Source of the DNA: Paenibacillus tuaregi
GTDB taxonomy: Bacteria > Bacillota > Bacilli > Paenibacillales > Paenibacillaceae
Reading direction: 5' to 3'
Assembly: GCF_900086655.1 (NCBI RefSeq)
Contig: NZ_LT575475.1
Span: 1 to 34,735 of the forward strand
DNA: 34,735 nt
Positions within the stretch are counted from its first letter, which is position 1. The number at the start of each line of letters is the position of its first letter. The notes under the pieces were generated by a model. The model was given only the letters and a program-made list of their open reading frames with translations. It did no database searches and was not told where the DNA came from. Shown here one piece after another: positions 16,028 through 22,807 of the stretch. A program made the translations under genes and the position numbers.

Positions 16028-16176
16028 GTATACAAAAAACGAACCTGGAGAGCTGCTTCAGCTCACATTCTGTATACAAAAAGGTCATAGACGGCGAGAT
16101 CCGGATCTGAATTTTGTATACATAAATAGAGTGATTTGGCCCCGATCGGTCACGGCCAGTCAAAAGGAGTGTATAC
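16028..16176. repeat. GTATAC phased array C
   Basis: Boxes at 16028, 16072, 16116 and 16171 (steps 44, 44, 55). On the minus strand, unit 1 reads GAGCTGAAGCAGCTC 13 bases from its box and unit 2 reads CCGGATCTCGCCG 17 bases from its box. The 55-bp unit has GATCGG at offset 28, then cggcca and the ribosome site AAAAGGAG. The last GTATAC lies between that site and the ATG at 16178. Same order and spacing as array D. Confidence 0.9.
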
Positions 16177-16177
16177 A

Positions 16178-16363
16178 ATGACAACCGTAGAAGAATGGGA
16201 ATACGCTTGGAACAGTTACATTTTTCGGTTGAAAAGACTTGAAGAACTCAAAGCTATGGGACGATACGGATATCAGCTTAGAATGCCGTATTTGGCACTA
16301 GAGACCGCAAAAGAAAGGCTACGGCAGATTGACCCGGACTTCTGCAAACAGCTTAAAATATAA
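16178..16363 (+). CDS. Small helical protein, unknown function
   Basis: This 61-residue basic, predicted all-helical protein begins TTVEEWEYAWNSYIFRLKRLEEL. The start is ATG 16178: AAAAGGAG lies upstream with a GTATAC box wedged between the ribosome site and the start codon, the arrangement also seen at 19947. The gene is thus tied to the array network and could encode a ligand or a regulated product of it. I do not recognise a family. Confidence 0.6.
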   Translation: MTTVEEWEYAWNSYIFRLKRLEELKAMGRYGYQLRMPYLALETAKERLRQIDPDFCKQLKI

Positions 16364-16378
16364 GGAGGAATGGAGCCT

Positions 16379-16471
16379 ATGTATAAGCACGGCAAACGAA
16401 TCAACGGCACTTTCTATGTTCGCACACGGGCAGGTAACTGGATCAGTTTACGCTTATTAATCCATCCTTAA
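16379..16471 (+). CDS. Possible 30-residue peptide
   Basis: ATG 16379 follows TAAGGAGG by about ten bases. The frame encodes a basic peptide containing FYVRTRAGNWISLRLL. It lies 16 bases after the stop of the 61-residue gene and just before the partition boxes. Only the ribosome site supports it. Confidence 0.35.
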   Translation: MYKHGKRINGTFYVRTRAGNWISLRLLIHP

Positions 16472-16495
16472 ACCTGTAAATACAGGAATACATAT

Positions 16496-16531
16496 GTACA
16501 CCTGTACGTACAGTTGTACATATGTATGTAC
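16496..16531. promoter_or_regulatory. Partition operator upstream of parA (GTAC boxes)
   Basis: GTAC tetramers start at 16496, 16504, 16508, 16516 and 16528, all spaced by multiples of four bases. The segment lies between the preceding ORF and the parA -10 and shares its box type with the downstream array. A likely binding site for the small RHH partner. Confidence 0.7.
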
Positions 16532-16550
16532 AGGAACCCAGCGAAATTTT

Positions 16551-16600
16551 TTCCTCTTATCTTTGTTCTTATGATATAATACAGTTATACAGTTTTGTTA
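16551..16600 (+). promoter_or_regulatory. parA promoter region
   Basis: A good -10, TATAAT, lies at 16575-16580; the -35 (near 16551-16557) is poor, as expected for a regulated promoter. The stretch atacagttatacagtttt (16579-16596) is repeated at 17803-17820 at the end of the downstream array. Confidence 0.5.
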
Positions 16601-16618
16601 TTAATCGGAGGTGTCGTG

Positions 16619-17392
16619 ATGGGCCTTGTTATTAGTTTCGGCATACAGAAAGGTGGAGTCGGGAAGACGACAGCTTGTGCCATAACTGCACATTTGCTTT
16701 CTAAGGAAGCTAAAGTCCTGGCTATTGACTTTGACAGCCAAGGTAATTTGACCGAGTTTCTTACACGCCGTGATATTTATGATTTCACGAAGCAGACGAT
16801 TTTGGAAGCCATTCAGGAAAAGAACCCAACTCCATATATTGTAAGGATAACTGACAATTTAGATTTGATTCCAGCAGAAGACATCCTTTCTACATTTAGT
16901 CGCTGGCTATATCGTGACTATAAAGGCGATGCTACCCAAGCCCTCCGTAAAACTCTGGATATGGTCAAAGAGCGTTACGATTACATCTTAATTGACCTTC
17001 CTCCGAACCTTGGTGATCAAACAATTAACGGGCTTACTGCAAGTGATTACGCTGTGGTAATTTTACAGACAGAACCGTTCTGCTATTCAGCCTTAGAACG
17101 CTATCTTGAAACTTTAGCTATTGTTCAACAGCGGACGAACGAAAGGCTTGCTCTGGCTGGAATCCTGATCGCAATGAGTGATTCCCGTACAAGTATAGAT
17201 AACTCTATTGTTGAAAAGGCACGCGAAGAGTACGGGGAAATGGTTTTCGATAATATTATCAAACGCCGCAGCCGCATAAAGGAATTTGTTCTTGAGGGCA
17301 TCCAGGATAGCACAAAGTCCGACCAAACTGTTCTTGAACCATATATCGAGTTTGTGAAGGAGTTGAAGGATCGTGTCCACCAAAGCAGATAA
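16619..17392 (+). CDS. parA: ParA-family partition ATPase
   Basis: This 257-residue protein has the deviant Walker A motif GIQKGGVGKTT (Lys11, Lys16) near the N-terminus with no upstream DNA-binding domain, which marks the short type Ib ParA. Walker A' reads AIDFDSQGNLTEF and Walker B YDYILIDLPPNLGD. Such ATPases move plasmid copies apart on the nucleoid. ATG 16619 follows GGAGGTGTC; GTG 16616 is possible. It overlaps the next gene by 20 bases, and GTAC arrays flank the pair. Confidence 0.93.
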   Translation: MGLVISFGIQKGGVGKTTACAITAHLLSKEAKVLAIDFDSQGNLTEFLTRRDIYDFTKQTILEAIQEKNPTPYIVRITDNLDLIPAEDILSTFSRWLYRDYKGDATQALRKTLDMVKERYDYILIDLPPNLGDQTINGLTASDYAVVILQTEPFCYSALERYLETLAIVQQRTNERLALAGILIAMSDSRTSIDNSIVEKAREEYGEMVFDNIIKRRSRIKEFVLEGIQDSTKSDQTVLEPYIEFVKELKDRVHQSR

Positions 17393-17642
17393 GTTCAAAA
17401 ACCTTATGCGTTCCCCGGCAGGGGCGCAAGAAAGCAAGGCTGAAATAATCAAAGATGCGGAGTTAGCTAATAGCCCGGCCAATGAACTTGTACAGATCAG
17501 CGGGAAAAAGAAGGCCACATTTGAGCTTGATGCTGAACTGCACAGATGGTTAAAGGTTCATGCCCTGACGATAAACAAAGACATGGTTCAGATTATTGAA
17601 GAACTATTGCGGAGATATCGTAGTGAAACAGAGAGAAGATAA
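17373..17642 (+). CDS. Small RHH centromere-binding partner of ParA
   Basis: This 89-residue protein has a flexible charged N-terminal arm of about 48 residues and a ribbon-helix-helix fold at 48-84 (KATFELDAELHRWLKVHAL, then MVQIIEELLRRY). The layout matches ParG/Omega-type partition proteins, where the arm stimulates ParA and the RHH domain binds the centromere. The start is GTG 17373 with AAGGAG upstream, inside the 3' end of parA. The adjacent tetramer array is its likely site. Confidence 0.82.
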   Translation: MSTKADKFKNLMRSPAGAQESKAEIIKDAELANSPANELVQISGKKKATFELDAELHRWLKVHALTINKDMVQIIEELLRRYRSETERR

Positions 17643-17658
17643 ACACCATGTATTCCTG

Positions 17659-17803
17659 TACAGTTGTATGTACAGGAATTAGACCTGTATTCCTGTACAT
17701 ATGTACATCTGTATGTACAACCGTACATATGTACATATGTATGTACATCCATACGTATGTACATGTGTACAGCCAGATGTACATACGTATGTACAGACGT
17801 ACA
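17659..17803. promoter_or_regulatory. Candidate centromere: GTAC tetramer-box array
   Basis: GTAC occurs at 17659, 17671, 17696, 17704, 17716, 17724, 17732, 17744, 17760, 17768, 17780, 17792 and 17800. From 17696 on every step is a multiple of four (8, 12 or 16 bases), with related GTAT/ATAC tetramers filling the same register. This resembles the tetramer-box-and-spacer design known for ParG of TP228, with a different box. The array ends in atacagttatacagtttt, shared with the parA promoter region. Confidence 0.8.
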
Positions 17804-17896
17804 TACAGTTATACAGTTTTAATAAACTGTATTAATATCTAGTAGATTATGCTAGAATAAAGGCGAAAGTTTTGTAATGTTAATAACTAAAATAGC

Positions 17897-18098
17897 CATT
17901 GTTTCAGCGGCTCGGTGCTGGGAACACCGATGCTGCCCCGTCCGATTTAGTAGATCGGCGAAACAGGCGCTTTCACAATGACTTTTGTCCTTCTATTATA
18001 TACTCTTTTTGATGAACGATTCAAGAGGTGTATTTAATTAGGCGTGTTTATTTGTGGGACCCTGTTTTCCTTTATTAAAGGAGGCCAGGGTCCTTTTT
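17897..18098 (+). ncRNA. Putative structured small RNA with terminator
   Basis: GTTTC (17901-17905) and GAAAC (17960-17964) enclose two hairpins: cggtg/caccg (17913-17917, 17925-17929) and ccgat/atcgg (17942-17946, 17954-17958), a three-way junction. cattg (17897-17901) and caatg (17976-17980) could extend or compete with the closing stem. An intrinsic terminator follows at 18057. A weak -10 (TAGAAT, 17853-17858) lies upstream. I see no ORF. Family unknown; a replication-control RNA is one option. Confidence 0.5.
18057..18098 (+). terminator. Strong intrinsic terminator
   Basis: Arms ggaccctg (18057-18064) and cagggtcc (18086-18093), an inner cctttattaaagg hairpin, and a T run to 18098. Confidence 0.85.
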
Positions 18099-18239
18099 AT
18101 TTATCACAGCTAGACATACATAGAAAAACCGAATAAGAAAAGGCGCTCAGTCTATTTTTGAAAAAATAGTAATTGAGGGCTTGCTTTCCTATTGCCAAAA
18201 TAAGGAACAAGCCAAGGTAAGTTTCGCCGACTTGGTGGG

Positions 18240-18745
18240 ATCAGGAGACCACGTTAAAAGACCTGCCTGAACCATGAGGCGAGCCGGGGGCTAGTGGTTT
18301 GGTGTTGTCGGGGGTTGTCACGTACTGGCCGTGACCACTTGCGCCGGATGCTGGGCGCGAAGTGAAGCTTCATACTACAAGTCTGCCTACCTAACCGGGG
18401 GCAGACATCCCGGCAAAAACGAAGCGCCACCCGTATGAGATGTGACTCCATCGAGGGTGTGCGACCGTTCCGAATAGTACGTGGTACATGCTCGATAGAA
18501 CCTTGCTGGAAACCGTTCAAGGGAGAGTAGACTACGGTTTGAGAAGTCGCTGAAAAAGCTGTGGCAGCGGATTGGTCATAGGGACCGTAACCAATCCGGG
18601 GGCAAGCCCCCATAAGTAAGCGAGCCGCATATTGCGGCGTGGCAGAAACAACTCCTGGGAGCCGTTCCCCAATGCGTGACGGCCGAGCCATTCTGTGCAT
18701 CTTATCCCCAAGGCATATTTTTTTTTGATGTGCCTTACGGGATAA
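18240..18745. ncRNA. Large multi-hairpin region, putative RNA or origin structure
   Basis: Many short perfect hairpins follow one another: gtcacg/cgtgac near 18317, gcgcc/ggcgc near 18341, gtctgcc/ggcagac near 18381-18406, cgctg/cagcg near 18549, ggattggt/accaatcc near 18570-18597, ggggg/ccccc near 18598-18611, gccgca/tgcggc near 18627. A long stem cttatccc/gggataag (18701-18745) encloses aaggca/tgcctt. Composition is GC-rich compared with flanking DNA, and frames through it are not credible. Strand and function are not determined. Confidence 0.5.
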
Positions 18746-18882
18746 GGTGAACTGTGTCCACCCCGCACGATCCATTCTGGCTCCGGCTTCGCCGTGCGTC
18801 AAGTGCTACGGGTGCGATTTATCGACGTAAACAGTTCGCCGTTAAATGTAGGGGCGGGTGTGGGGAGGATGTTTCAATAACT

Positions 18883-19020
18883 GCGAGCTTTAGCTCGCTA
18901 CCTTTTATTGTTTCTGTGGATTATTTGAAAGATATTAGGAGGTTATCCACAGGCAGACCTATCCTTTCACCTGCTGGGCCGCACCTGCGGCACAACAACT
19001 TTTTTCTGCATGCGATAGGA
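18883..19020. other. Candidate replication origin with DnaA-box-like sites
   Basis: TTATCCACA at 18943-18951 is a consensus DnaA box. TGTGGATTA at 18915-18923 is an inverted box with one mismatch, and TTATCCCCA at 18702 is another near match. Inverted repeats gcgagct/agctcgc (18883-18898) and gccgcacctgcggc (near 18980) flank the pair, and AT-rich sequence follows at 19021-19050. This is the best origin candidate, next to parAB, but no initiator gene is recognised. Confidence 0.5.
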
Positions 19021-19080
19021 TAAGTTAGTAATTAATGTTATAATCGGTGTAAGAAAATGCCGCTGGAAGGGAGGGCTATA

Positions 19081-19317
19081 TTGGATTCCCTACGGGAAAT
19101 TTTAATCATTGTGGCTGTTGCAAGTGTTTTATATCCTATGAGGAATTTGCTAGGATTAATCGTTAGGCTTTCGATTTATGGCATGATGGGTTATGTGCTT
19201 TTTTCAGGCACAATCAGGGCATGGGATGACAAGATTTTTGTTCTGGTTATGTTAGCTCTCCCGATCCTAATTAATTTACTGTTCAAGTATTTCAAAATAA
19301 AACTGCTTAAGACATAA
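19081..19317 (+). CDS. Small membrane protein, unknown
   Basis: This 78-residue protein has three hydrophobic stretches (about 6-24, 26-44 and 51-67) and a basic end (FKYFKIKLLKT). The start is TTG 19081, after GGAAGGGAGGG; ATG 19057 is in frame but precedes the ribosome site. A TATAAT lies at 19039-19044 and a terminator at 19321, so it seems to be a single-gene unit beside the candidate origin. No family recognised. Confidence 0.6.
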   Translation: MDSLREILIIVAVASVLYPMRNLLGLIVRLSIYGMMGYVLFSGTIRAWDDKIFVLVMLALPILINLLFKYFKIKLLKT

Positions 19318-19320
19318 ATT

Positions 19321-19348
19321 TCCGCCTTGAATTCTGGGCGGATTTTTT
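19321..19348 (+). terminator. Intrinsic terminator
   Basis: Arms tccgcc (19321-19326) and ggcgga (19337-19342) followed by six T. Confidence 0.75.
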
Positions 19349-19351
19349 CGG

Positions 19352-19550
19352 TACATAAGATAAGTTATGTATGGAAAAATCGCTCAAAACCATTGATTTT
19401 CAATACATAACTATGTTATTATGGAAGTATAAATTCGGTACATAACTTTTCTTGTTGAGAAGGGTTGGTAAATTCCTGAACTGAAATGTGTTTTGTTGTT
19501 GGGTCATTTGATTGATATTTAGGGTCATATTCTTTCTTATTTGGGTCACG
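19352..19550. promoter_or_regulatory. Two box families upstream of an RHH gene
   Basis: TACATAA occurs at 19352, 19404 and 19439; the first has an inverted partner TTATGTA at 19365-19371. GGGTCA occurs at 19501, 19522 and 19543, exactly 21 bp apart (two helical turns) like iterons. Both sets precede the small RHH gene at 19566 and may be its operators, or an origin. Confidence 0.6.
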
Positions 19551-19565
19551 AAGGGAGAGGTGAAA

Positions 19566-19790
19566 ATGCCGCGAAAAACTTCTGCTGATAAACGGCCGCG
19601 TTTAGATTGCAGTAGTGGTGTTAAGTCCCGTATAAGGGTTCTGCGTGGACATTTGAATTATAATTCTGACTCCGAGGTTATAGCCTACTTGCTGGCCCTC
19701 TACGATGATCATTATGAAAAAATTACTTTACCGAAAGATAAGCTTTATCGAGAAAAAGCGGAATTATTGGAAAGGCAATTGTCGTTTTAA
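19566..19790 (+). CDS. Small RHH-like DNA-binding protein
   Basis: This 74-residue protein has a basic N-terminus (PRKTSADKRPRLDCS) followed by VKSRIRVLRGHLNYNSDSEVIAYLLALYDDHY, with a ribbon-helix-helix pattern. GGAGAGG precedes ATG 19566. It lies after the 21-bp GGGTCA repeats and just before GTATAC array D, and could bind either set. The partner protein at 19947 has similar character. Confidence 0.6.
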   Translation: MPRKTSADKRPRLDCSSGVKSRIRVLRGHLNYNSDSEVIAYLLALYDDHYEKITLPKDKLYREKAELLERQLSF

Positions 19791-19795
19791 AATTT

Positions 19796-19944
19796 GTATA
19801 CAAAATATCGTCCTGGCGTTCAGCTGCAGCTCGATTTTTGTATACAATAAATCAAGTGCCGGCGAGATCCGGAAGACGATTCTGTATACATAAATTTATT
19901 CATCTTATGCGGATCGGACGCGGCCAATAAAAAGGAGTGTATAC
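19796..19944. repeat. GTATAC phased array D
   Basis: Boxes at 19796, 19840, 19884 and 19939 (steps 44, 44, 55), the same order as array C. On the minus strand unit 1 has GAGCTGCAGCTG 13 bases from its box and unit 2 has CCGGATCTCGCCGG 17 bases from its box. The 55-bp unit has GATCGG at offset 28 and the ribosome site AAAAAGGAG. The final box ends two bases before the GTG start at 19947. Confidence 0.92.
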
Positions 19945-19946
19945 GT

Positions 19947-20303
19947 GTGTCAGTCAGAACCCCTATACAAGTACCAGAGGAATTAAAGGCCAAAGTAGAT
20001 GATCTGAAAGAACCCTTCCGCTCTAAGACACACTATGAAGTGATTGAAAAATTGATCGAAAGTCACAATAGTTTTGTAAAATACAAGGAAGATCAGCGGT
20101 TAAAAGATCAAAGGGAAAAGGATCGGCAACGCAAAGAATCCGTTGATTTAGGCGAGGAAACGAAAACAAGACTCATTGATTTTATGAGTGCAAACAAGTT
20201 TAGAAATGAAGCAGCAGTCATAAATTTTTTGCTTCATCACTATGAAAAATCACAAAGTATTGATAAATCAACATTGGAACTTTACCAAGACCTTATAAAG
20301 TAA
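19947..20303 (+). CDS. Protein with two RHH-like segments
   Basis: This 118-residue protein has two similar segments: TPIQVPEELKAKVDDLKE through VIEKLIESH (about 5-40), and SVDLGEETKTRLIDFMSAN through VINFLLHHYEK (about 69-104). They are joined by a highly charged helix rich in Lys, Arg, Asp and Glu. This suggests a single-chain pair of ribbon-helix-helix units. The start is GTG 19947, with AAAGGAG upstream and a GTATAC box between. It is the leading candidate for a protein that binds the GTATAC arrays and represses its own translation or transcription. Confidence 0.6.
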   Translation: MSVRTPIQVPEELKAKVDDLKEPFRSKTHYEVIEKLIESHNSFVKYKEDQRLKDQREKDRQRKESVDLGEETKTRLIDFMSANKFRNEAAVINFLLHHYEKSQSIDKSTLELYQDLIK

Positions 20304-20345
20304 TCGACCATATATGGACTAAACATGAAGGAGATAACCAGCTTT

Positions 20346-20498
20346 ATGGAAAAGCTACTTATGCTTATTGAACGAGCTACAGGTAAGCACATACATTATT
20401 GTATTCATCCATCAAAGTTAATCTATCCAGATTACAAGGTGTATCATTGTCGATGTCGTAAAGTGGCTGAACAGGTTCCAACAGGTGATAACTGGTAA
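20346..20498 (+). CDS. Cys/His-rich microprotein
   Basis: This 50-residue frame from ATG 20346 has GAAGGAG upstream. It encodes YCIHPSK early and VYHCRCRKVAEQ later; three Cys and several His could bind a metal. It lies between the two-RHH gene and the recombinase. No family recognised. Confidence 0.45.
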   Translation: MEKLLMLIERATGKHIHYCIHPSKLIYPDYKVYHCRCRKVAEQVPTGDNW

Positions 20499-20526
20499 CT
20501 ACCATTTGAGAAATAGATAAAGTCGG

Positions 20527-21477
20527 GTGAAACGAATGACTTCTATGTTGAACAATTATAAAGAATGGCTGGAGGAAGAGGGGTTCAGTATACATTCAGT
20601 TGATCGTTACTTGATCGTGGCACAAAGCTTCATAAGTTGGCACAATCAGTTATTAGGAAAAGCTGAATTTTATCCTGAACTCGTTTCTGGTCGTGATCTC
20701 CAGGACTGGAAAAAGTATCTTCTGAATGAAGCGACTTATCAAAGGGGTAAGCAGCCGCCTAAAAAATATTCGATAAGCTCCGTAAATAATTCACTAAAAT
20801 CAATCAGAACATTTTTTAATTTCTTATGTGAATTGGGAGAGATACAGAGTAATCCGGCTTTAAAGGTTAAGGCGCAAAAAACTGCACCGGACTTTGACCA
20901 AGACCCAAGATGGTTAGAACGTGCCGAACGAAACAAGCTGCTCCGGGCTATTAATGACGATAAGGTGGCAGAAAAGAATCGCTGGAAATTTACGCGAAAT
21001 AGAGCAATCGTCTATGTACAGCTTCATGCAGGATTAAGGCTAAGTGAAGTACAGGACCTGGAACCTGAAGATATATCTTTCGAGAGTGGTTACATTTTTG
21101 TGCGAGACGGCAAGGGTGGTAAGGCTAGGCGAGTTGAAATGAACAAGGATTTACGTAATGCGTTAGAGGAGTGGATAGCCGAACGGGGAAATCCAAAGAC
21201 CCGAAAACTGTTCACGTCTTCGCGTGGTGATGGAAAATTAACGAAGCAAGGCATTGAATATTTGTATCATACGTTGGGTGAAAAAACGGGCATTCCTGAT
21301 TTAACAACACATGTTCCGCGGCATACACTGGCGCACGATCTTGTAGAAGCAGGGTACTCTCTCCAAAGGGTTGCTGACATTTTAGGTCATTCCAATATTA
21401 ATTACACACGTGTTTACACAAAATCAAGTAAACAGGAAAGAAGGGAAGCTTTAGAAAGCCTTTCCTCTATACAATAA
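20527..21477 (+). CDS. Xer-like tyrosine recombinase
   Basis: This 316-residue protein has an N-terminal SAM-like core-binding domain (about 5-115) and a catalytic domain with the full set of residues: Arg171 in HAGLRLSEV, a lysine in DGKGGKARR, His262 and Arg265 in HVPRHTLAHDL, His288 in LGHSNINY and the nucleophile Tyr297. Length and layout match XerC/XerD-like plasmid resolvases. It probably resolves plasmid multimers; integration of the circle into a chromosome cannot be excluded. The start may be GTG 20527 or ATG 20536, as the ribosome site is weak. Confidence 0.9.
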   Translation: MKRMTSMLNNYKEWLEEEGFSIHSVDRYLIVAQSFISWHNQLLGKAEFYPELVSGRDLQDWKKYLLNEATYQRGKQPPKKYSISSVNNSLKSIRTFFNFLCELGEIQSNPALKVKAQKTAPDFDQDPRWLERAERNKLLRAINDDKVAEKNRWKFTRNRAIVYVQLHAGLRLSEVQDLEPEDISFESGYIFVRDGKGGKARRVEMNKDLRNALEEWIAERGNPKTRKLFTSSRGDGKLTKQGIEYLYHTLGEKTGIPDLTTHVPRHTLAHDLVEAGYSLQRVADILGHSNINYTRVYTKSSKQERREALESLSSIQ

Positions 21478-21491
21478 AGGAGTGTGTCTTC

Positions 21492-21818
21492 ATGGAAGCC
21501 GGAAACATTTCTGCAATTGCAACAGCCTATCAAATTGCCACTCTCACCTATCCAAGCTTTGAGGTCATCGAGCTTCTTAAGCCTTTACCGTTTGAACGTG
21601 TGTTAGAGCTTCTGCTCATTATGCGTCAATCTCCACGGCCTGTTAAATCGCCCTTGAATTTTTTGCGAAGAGCCATACAGGAGAATTGGTCGGCTGAAAC
21701 AATGCCGGAGAAAGTAAACCGTCACATAGAATACGTCGAAGAGAACTTTTACCTTAAGAAGGGGTATACTATAGATCAGGCAAGAGAAATCGTGCAAGCA
21801 AGAAAAAGAGGGGGTTAA
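21492..21818 (+). CDS. Unknown helical protein downstream of the recombinase
   Basis: This 108-residue protein starts at ATG 21492 after AAAGGAG, 15 bases past the recombinase stop. It contains VKSPLNFLRRAIQENWS, similar in style to the SPxxFLxxAIxxxW/Y helix of some plasmid replication proteins, but the rest shows no initiator domain. The C-terminus (TIDQAREIVQARKRGG) is helical and basic. Co-transcribed with recombinase and antitoxin by spacing. Function unknown. Confidence 0.55.
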   Translation: MEAGNISAIATAYQIATLTYPSFEVIELLKPLPFERVLELLLIMRQSPRPVKSPLNFLRRAIQENWSAETMPEKVNRHIEYVEENFYLKKGYTIDQAREIVQARKRGG

Positions 21819-21822
21819 GATT

Positions 21823-22062
21823 ATGGGAAAAGTTATAGGCAAGGATTTAAGAAACCGATTTACTTCCAGCAAGCCACATGACATTTCATGGAGAACAGAA
21901 CAAGTGAAAGTAGATAATTTTATTGAGGGTGTCGTTCCCGATAAGGATATTGAATCCTTTGTAGCGAGATTGGATAAATTGGGGATCAACGAGGCAGAGA
22001 AAAGAATTAAAATGATCGGACGTTTTATTAAGGAAAAGGAGAAGGAGAAGGGAGAACATTAA
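21823..22062 (+). CDS. VbhA-like antitoxin of the Fic toxin
   Basis: This 79-residue protein aligns by eye with VbhA-type antitoxins: a segment VKVDNFIEGVVPDKDIES corresponds to their inhibitory motif and following turn, then a helix INEAEKRIKMIGRF. The inhibitory motif is [S/T]xxxE[G/N] in the family; here it reads DNFIEG, so Asp31 takes the place of Ser/Thr and Glu35 is kept. It ends two bases before the fic start, the usual antitoxin-first order. Confidence 0.65.
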   Translation: MGKVIGKDLRNRFTSSKPHDISWRTEQVKVDNFIEGVVPDKDIESFVARLDKLGINEAEKRIKMIGRFIKEKEKEKGEH

Positions 22063-22064
22063 CT

Positions 22065-22802
22065 TTGCCATCATCCCGAAAATTTAATCCAGAACAAAAG
22101 ATTTATGAATCCTATCTTTATCCCGGAACAGAAGTCTTCAAAAACAAACTTGATGTTCGGGATGAAAAATTATTAGAGCAAGCAGAACTATTTTTTAACG
22201 TGGAACGTATACGGCAACCTTTGCCTAAACAAGCGCAAGAACTAACTTATAAAGGTTTCCTAGCCATTCATCATCATTTGTTTCAAGATGTTTATACTTG
22301 GGCAGGAAAGCAACGAGATTATACTACTGGTCGGGGGCCCGCGCCGTTTGCTAAACCGGAATTTATTAAACCCTGGATGGATGAACAATTCGCTAAATTA
22401 AAGCAGCAGAACTATTTACGAGGACTGAGCAAGAATGAATTTGCTGAAAAAATTGCTCCGATTGTAAATGAAATTAATGCTGCTCATCCATTTATTGAGG
22501 GGAACGGACGAACACAAAGACTTTGGCTTCGGATCGTGGCCGAGCAAGCTGGGCATAGACTTGACCTGACAAATGACGACCGAGAAAAATGGTATGAGGC
22601 TTCGAGAATTGGTTTTGAACTAATGGATCATAAGCCGATGATTGAACTATTGAAGGAAAGTCTGAACCGAGATAAAACACAGATTCAACAGCAGTATCCA
22701 GGCACTTATAGAAAATCTTTGTCTCATAGGATTGATGAAGTTAGAAATCAGCACAATAAGCAGAAGCGCTCTCCGTCAAAGGAAAATGATAAGGAGAGAT
22801 AG
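22065..22802 (+). CDS. fic: Fic-domain AMP transferase toxin
   Basis: This 245-residue protein carries the canonical Fic motif HPFIEGNGRTQR, with catalytic His141. The N-terminal part has the flap-region pattern (WAGKQRDYTTGRGPAPFAKP). A basic tail (HNKQKRSPSKENDKER) follows. Fic enzymes transfer AMP to target proteins; VbhT-like and FicT members modify DNA gyrase and topoisomerase IV and arrest growth. The start is TTG 22065, with GGAGAAGGGAGAAC upstream. It pairs with the antitoxin gene before it. Likely role: plasmid addiction or recipient control. A terminator follows. Confidence 0.92.
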   Translation: MPSSRKFNPEQKIYESYLYPGTEVFKNKLDVRDEKLLEQAELFFNVERIRQPLPKQAQELTYKGFLAIHHHLFQDVYTWAGKQRDYTTGRGPAPFAKPEFIKPWMDEQFAKLKQQNYLRGLSKNEFAEKIAPIVNEINAAHPFIEGNGRTQRLWLRIVAEQAGHRLDLTNDDREKWYEASRIGFELMDHKPMIELLKESLNRDKTQIQQQYPGTYRKSLSHRIDEVRNQHNKQKRSPSKENDKER

Positions 22803-22807
22803 CCTAG

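Noticed and set aside
17593..17842. Short Tyr/Met/Cys-rich open frames on both strands
   Set aside because: They are translations of the GTAC/GTAT tetramer array.
18240..18745. Group II intron
   Set aside because: A GTGCGACC-like start can be seen, but no convincing domain V hairpin, no reverse transcriptase gene and no split gene were found.
18254..18802. Minus-strand 182-residue open frame
   Set aside because: Low-quality composition, no ribosome site, and it runs through the hairpin-rich region; it is a by-product of GC-rich structured DNA.
20527..21477. Element is an integrative conjugative element in its excised form
   Set aside because: The recombinase looks Xer-like, no excisionase or clear att core was seen, and a full partition locus favours a plasmid. 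Not fully excluded.
21492..21818. 108-residue protein as the replication initiator
   Set aside because: Only one short helix resembles initiator proteins; there is no initiator domain and the gene sits in the recombinase-toxin unit.
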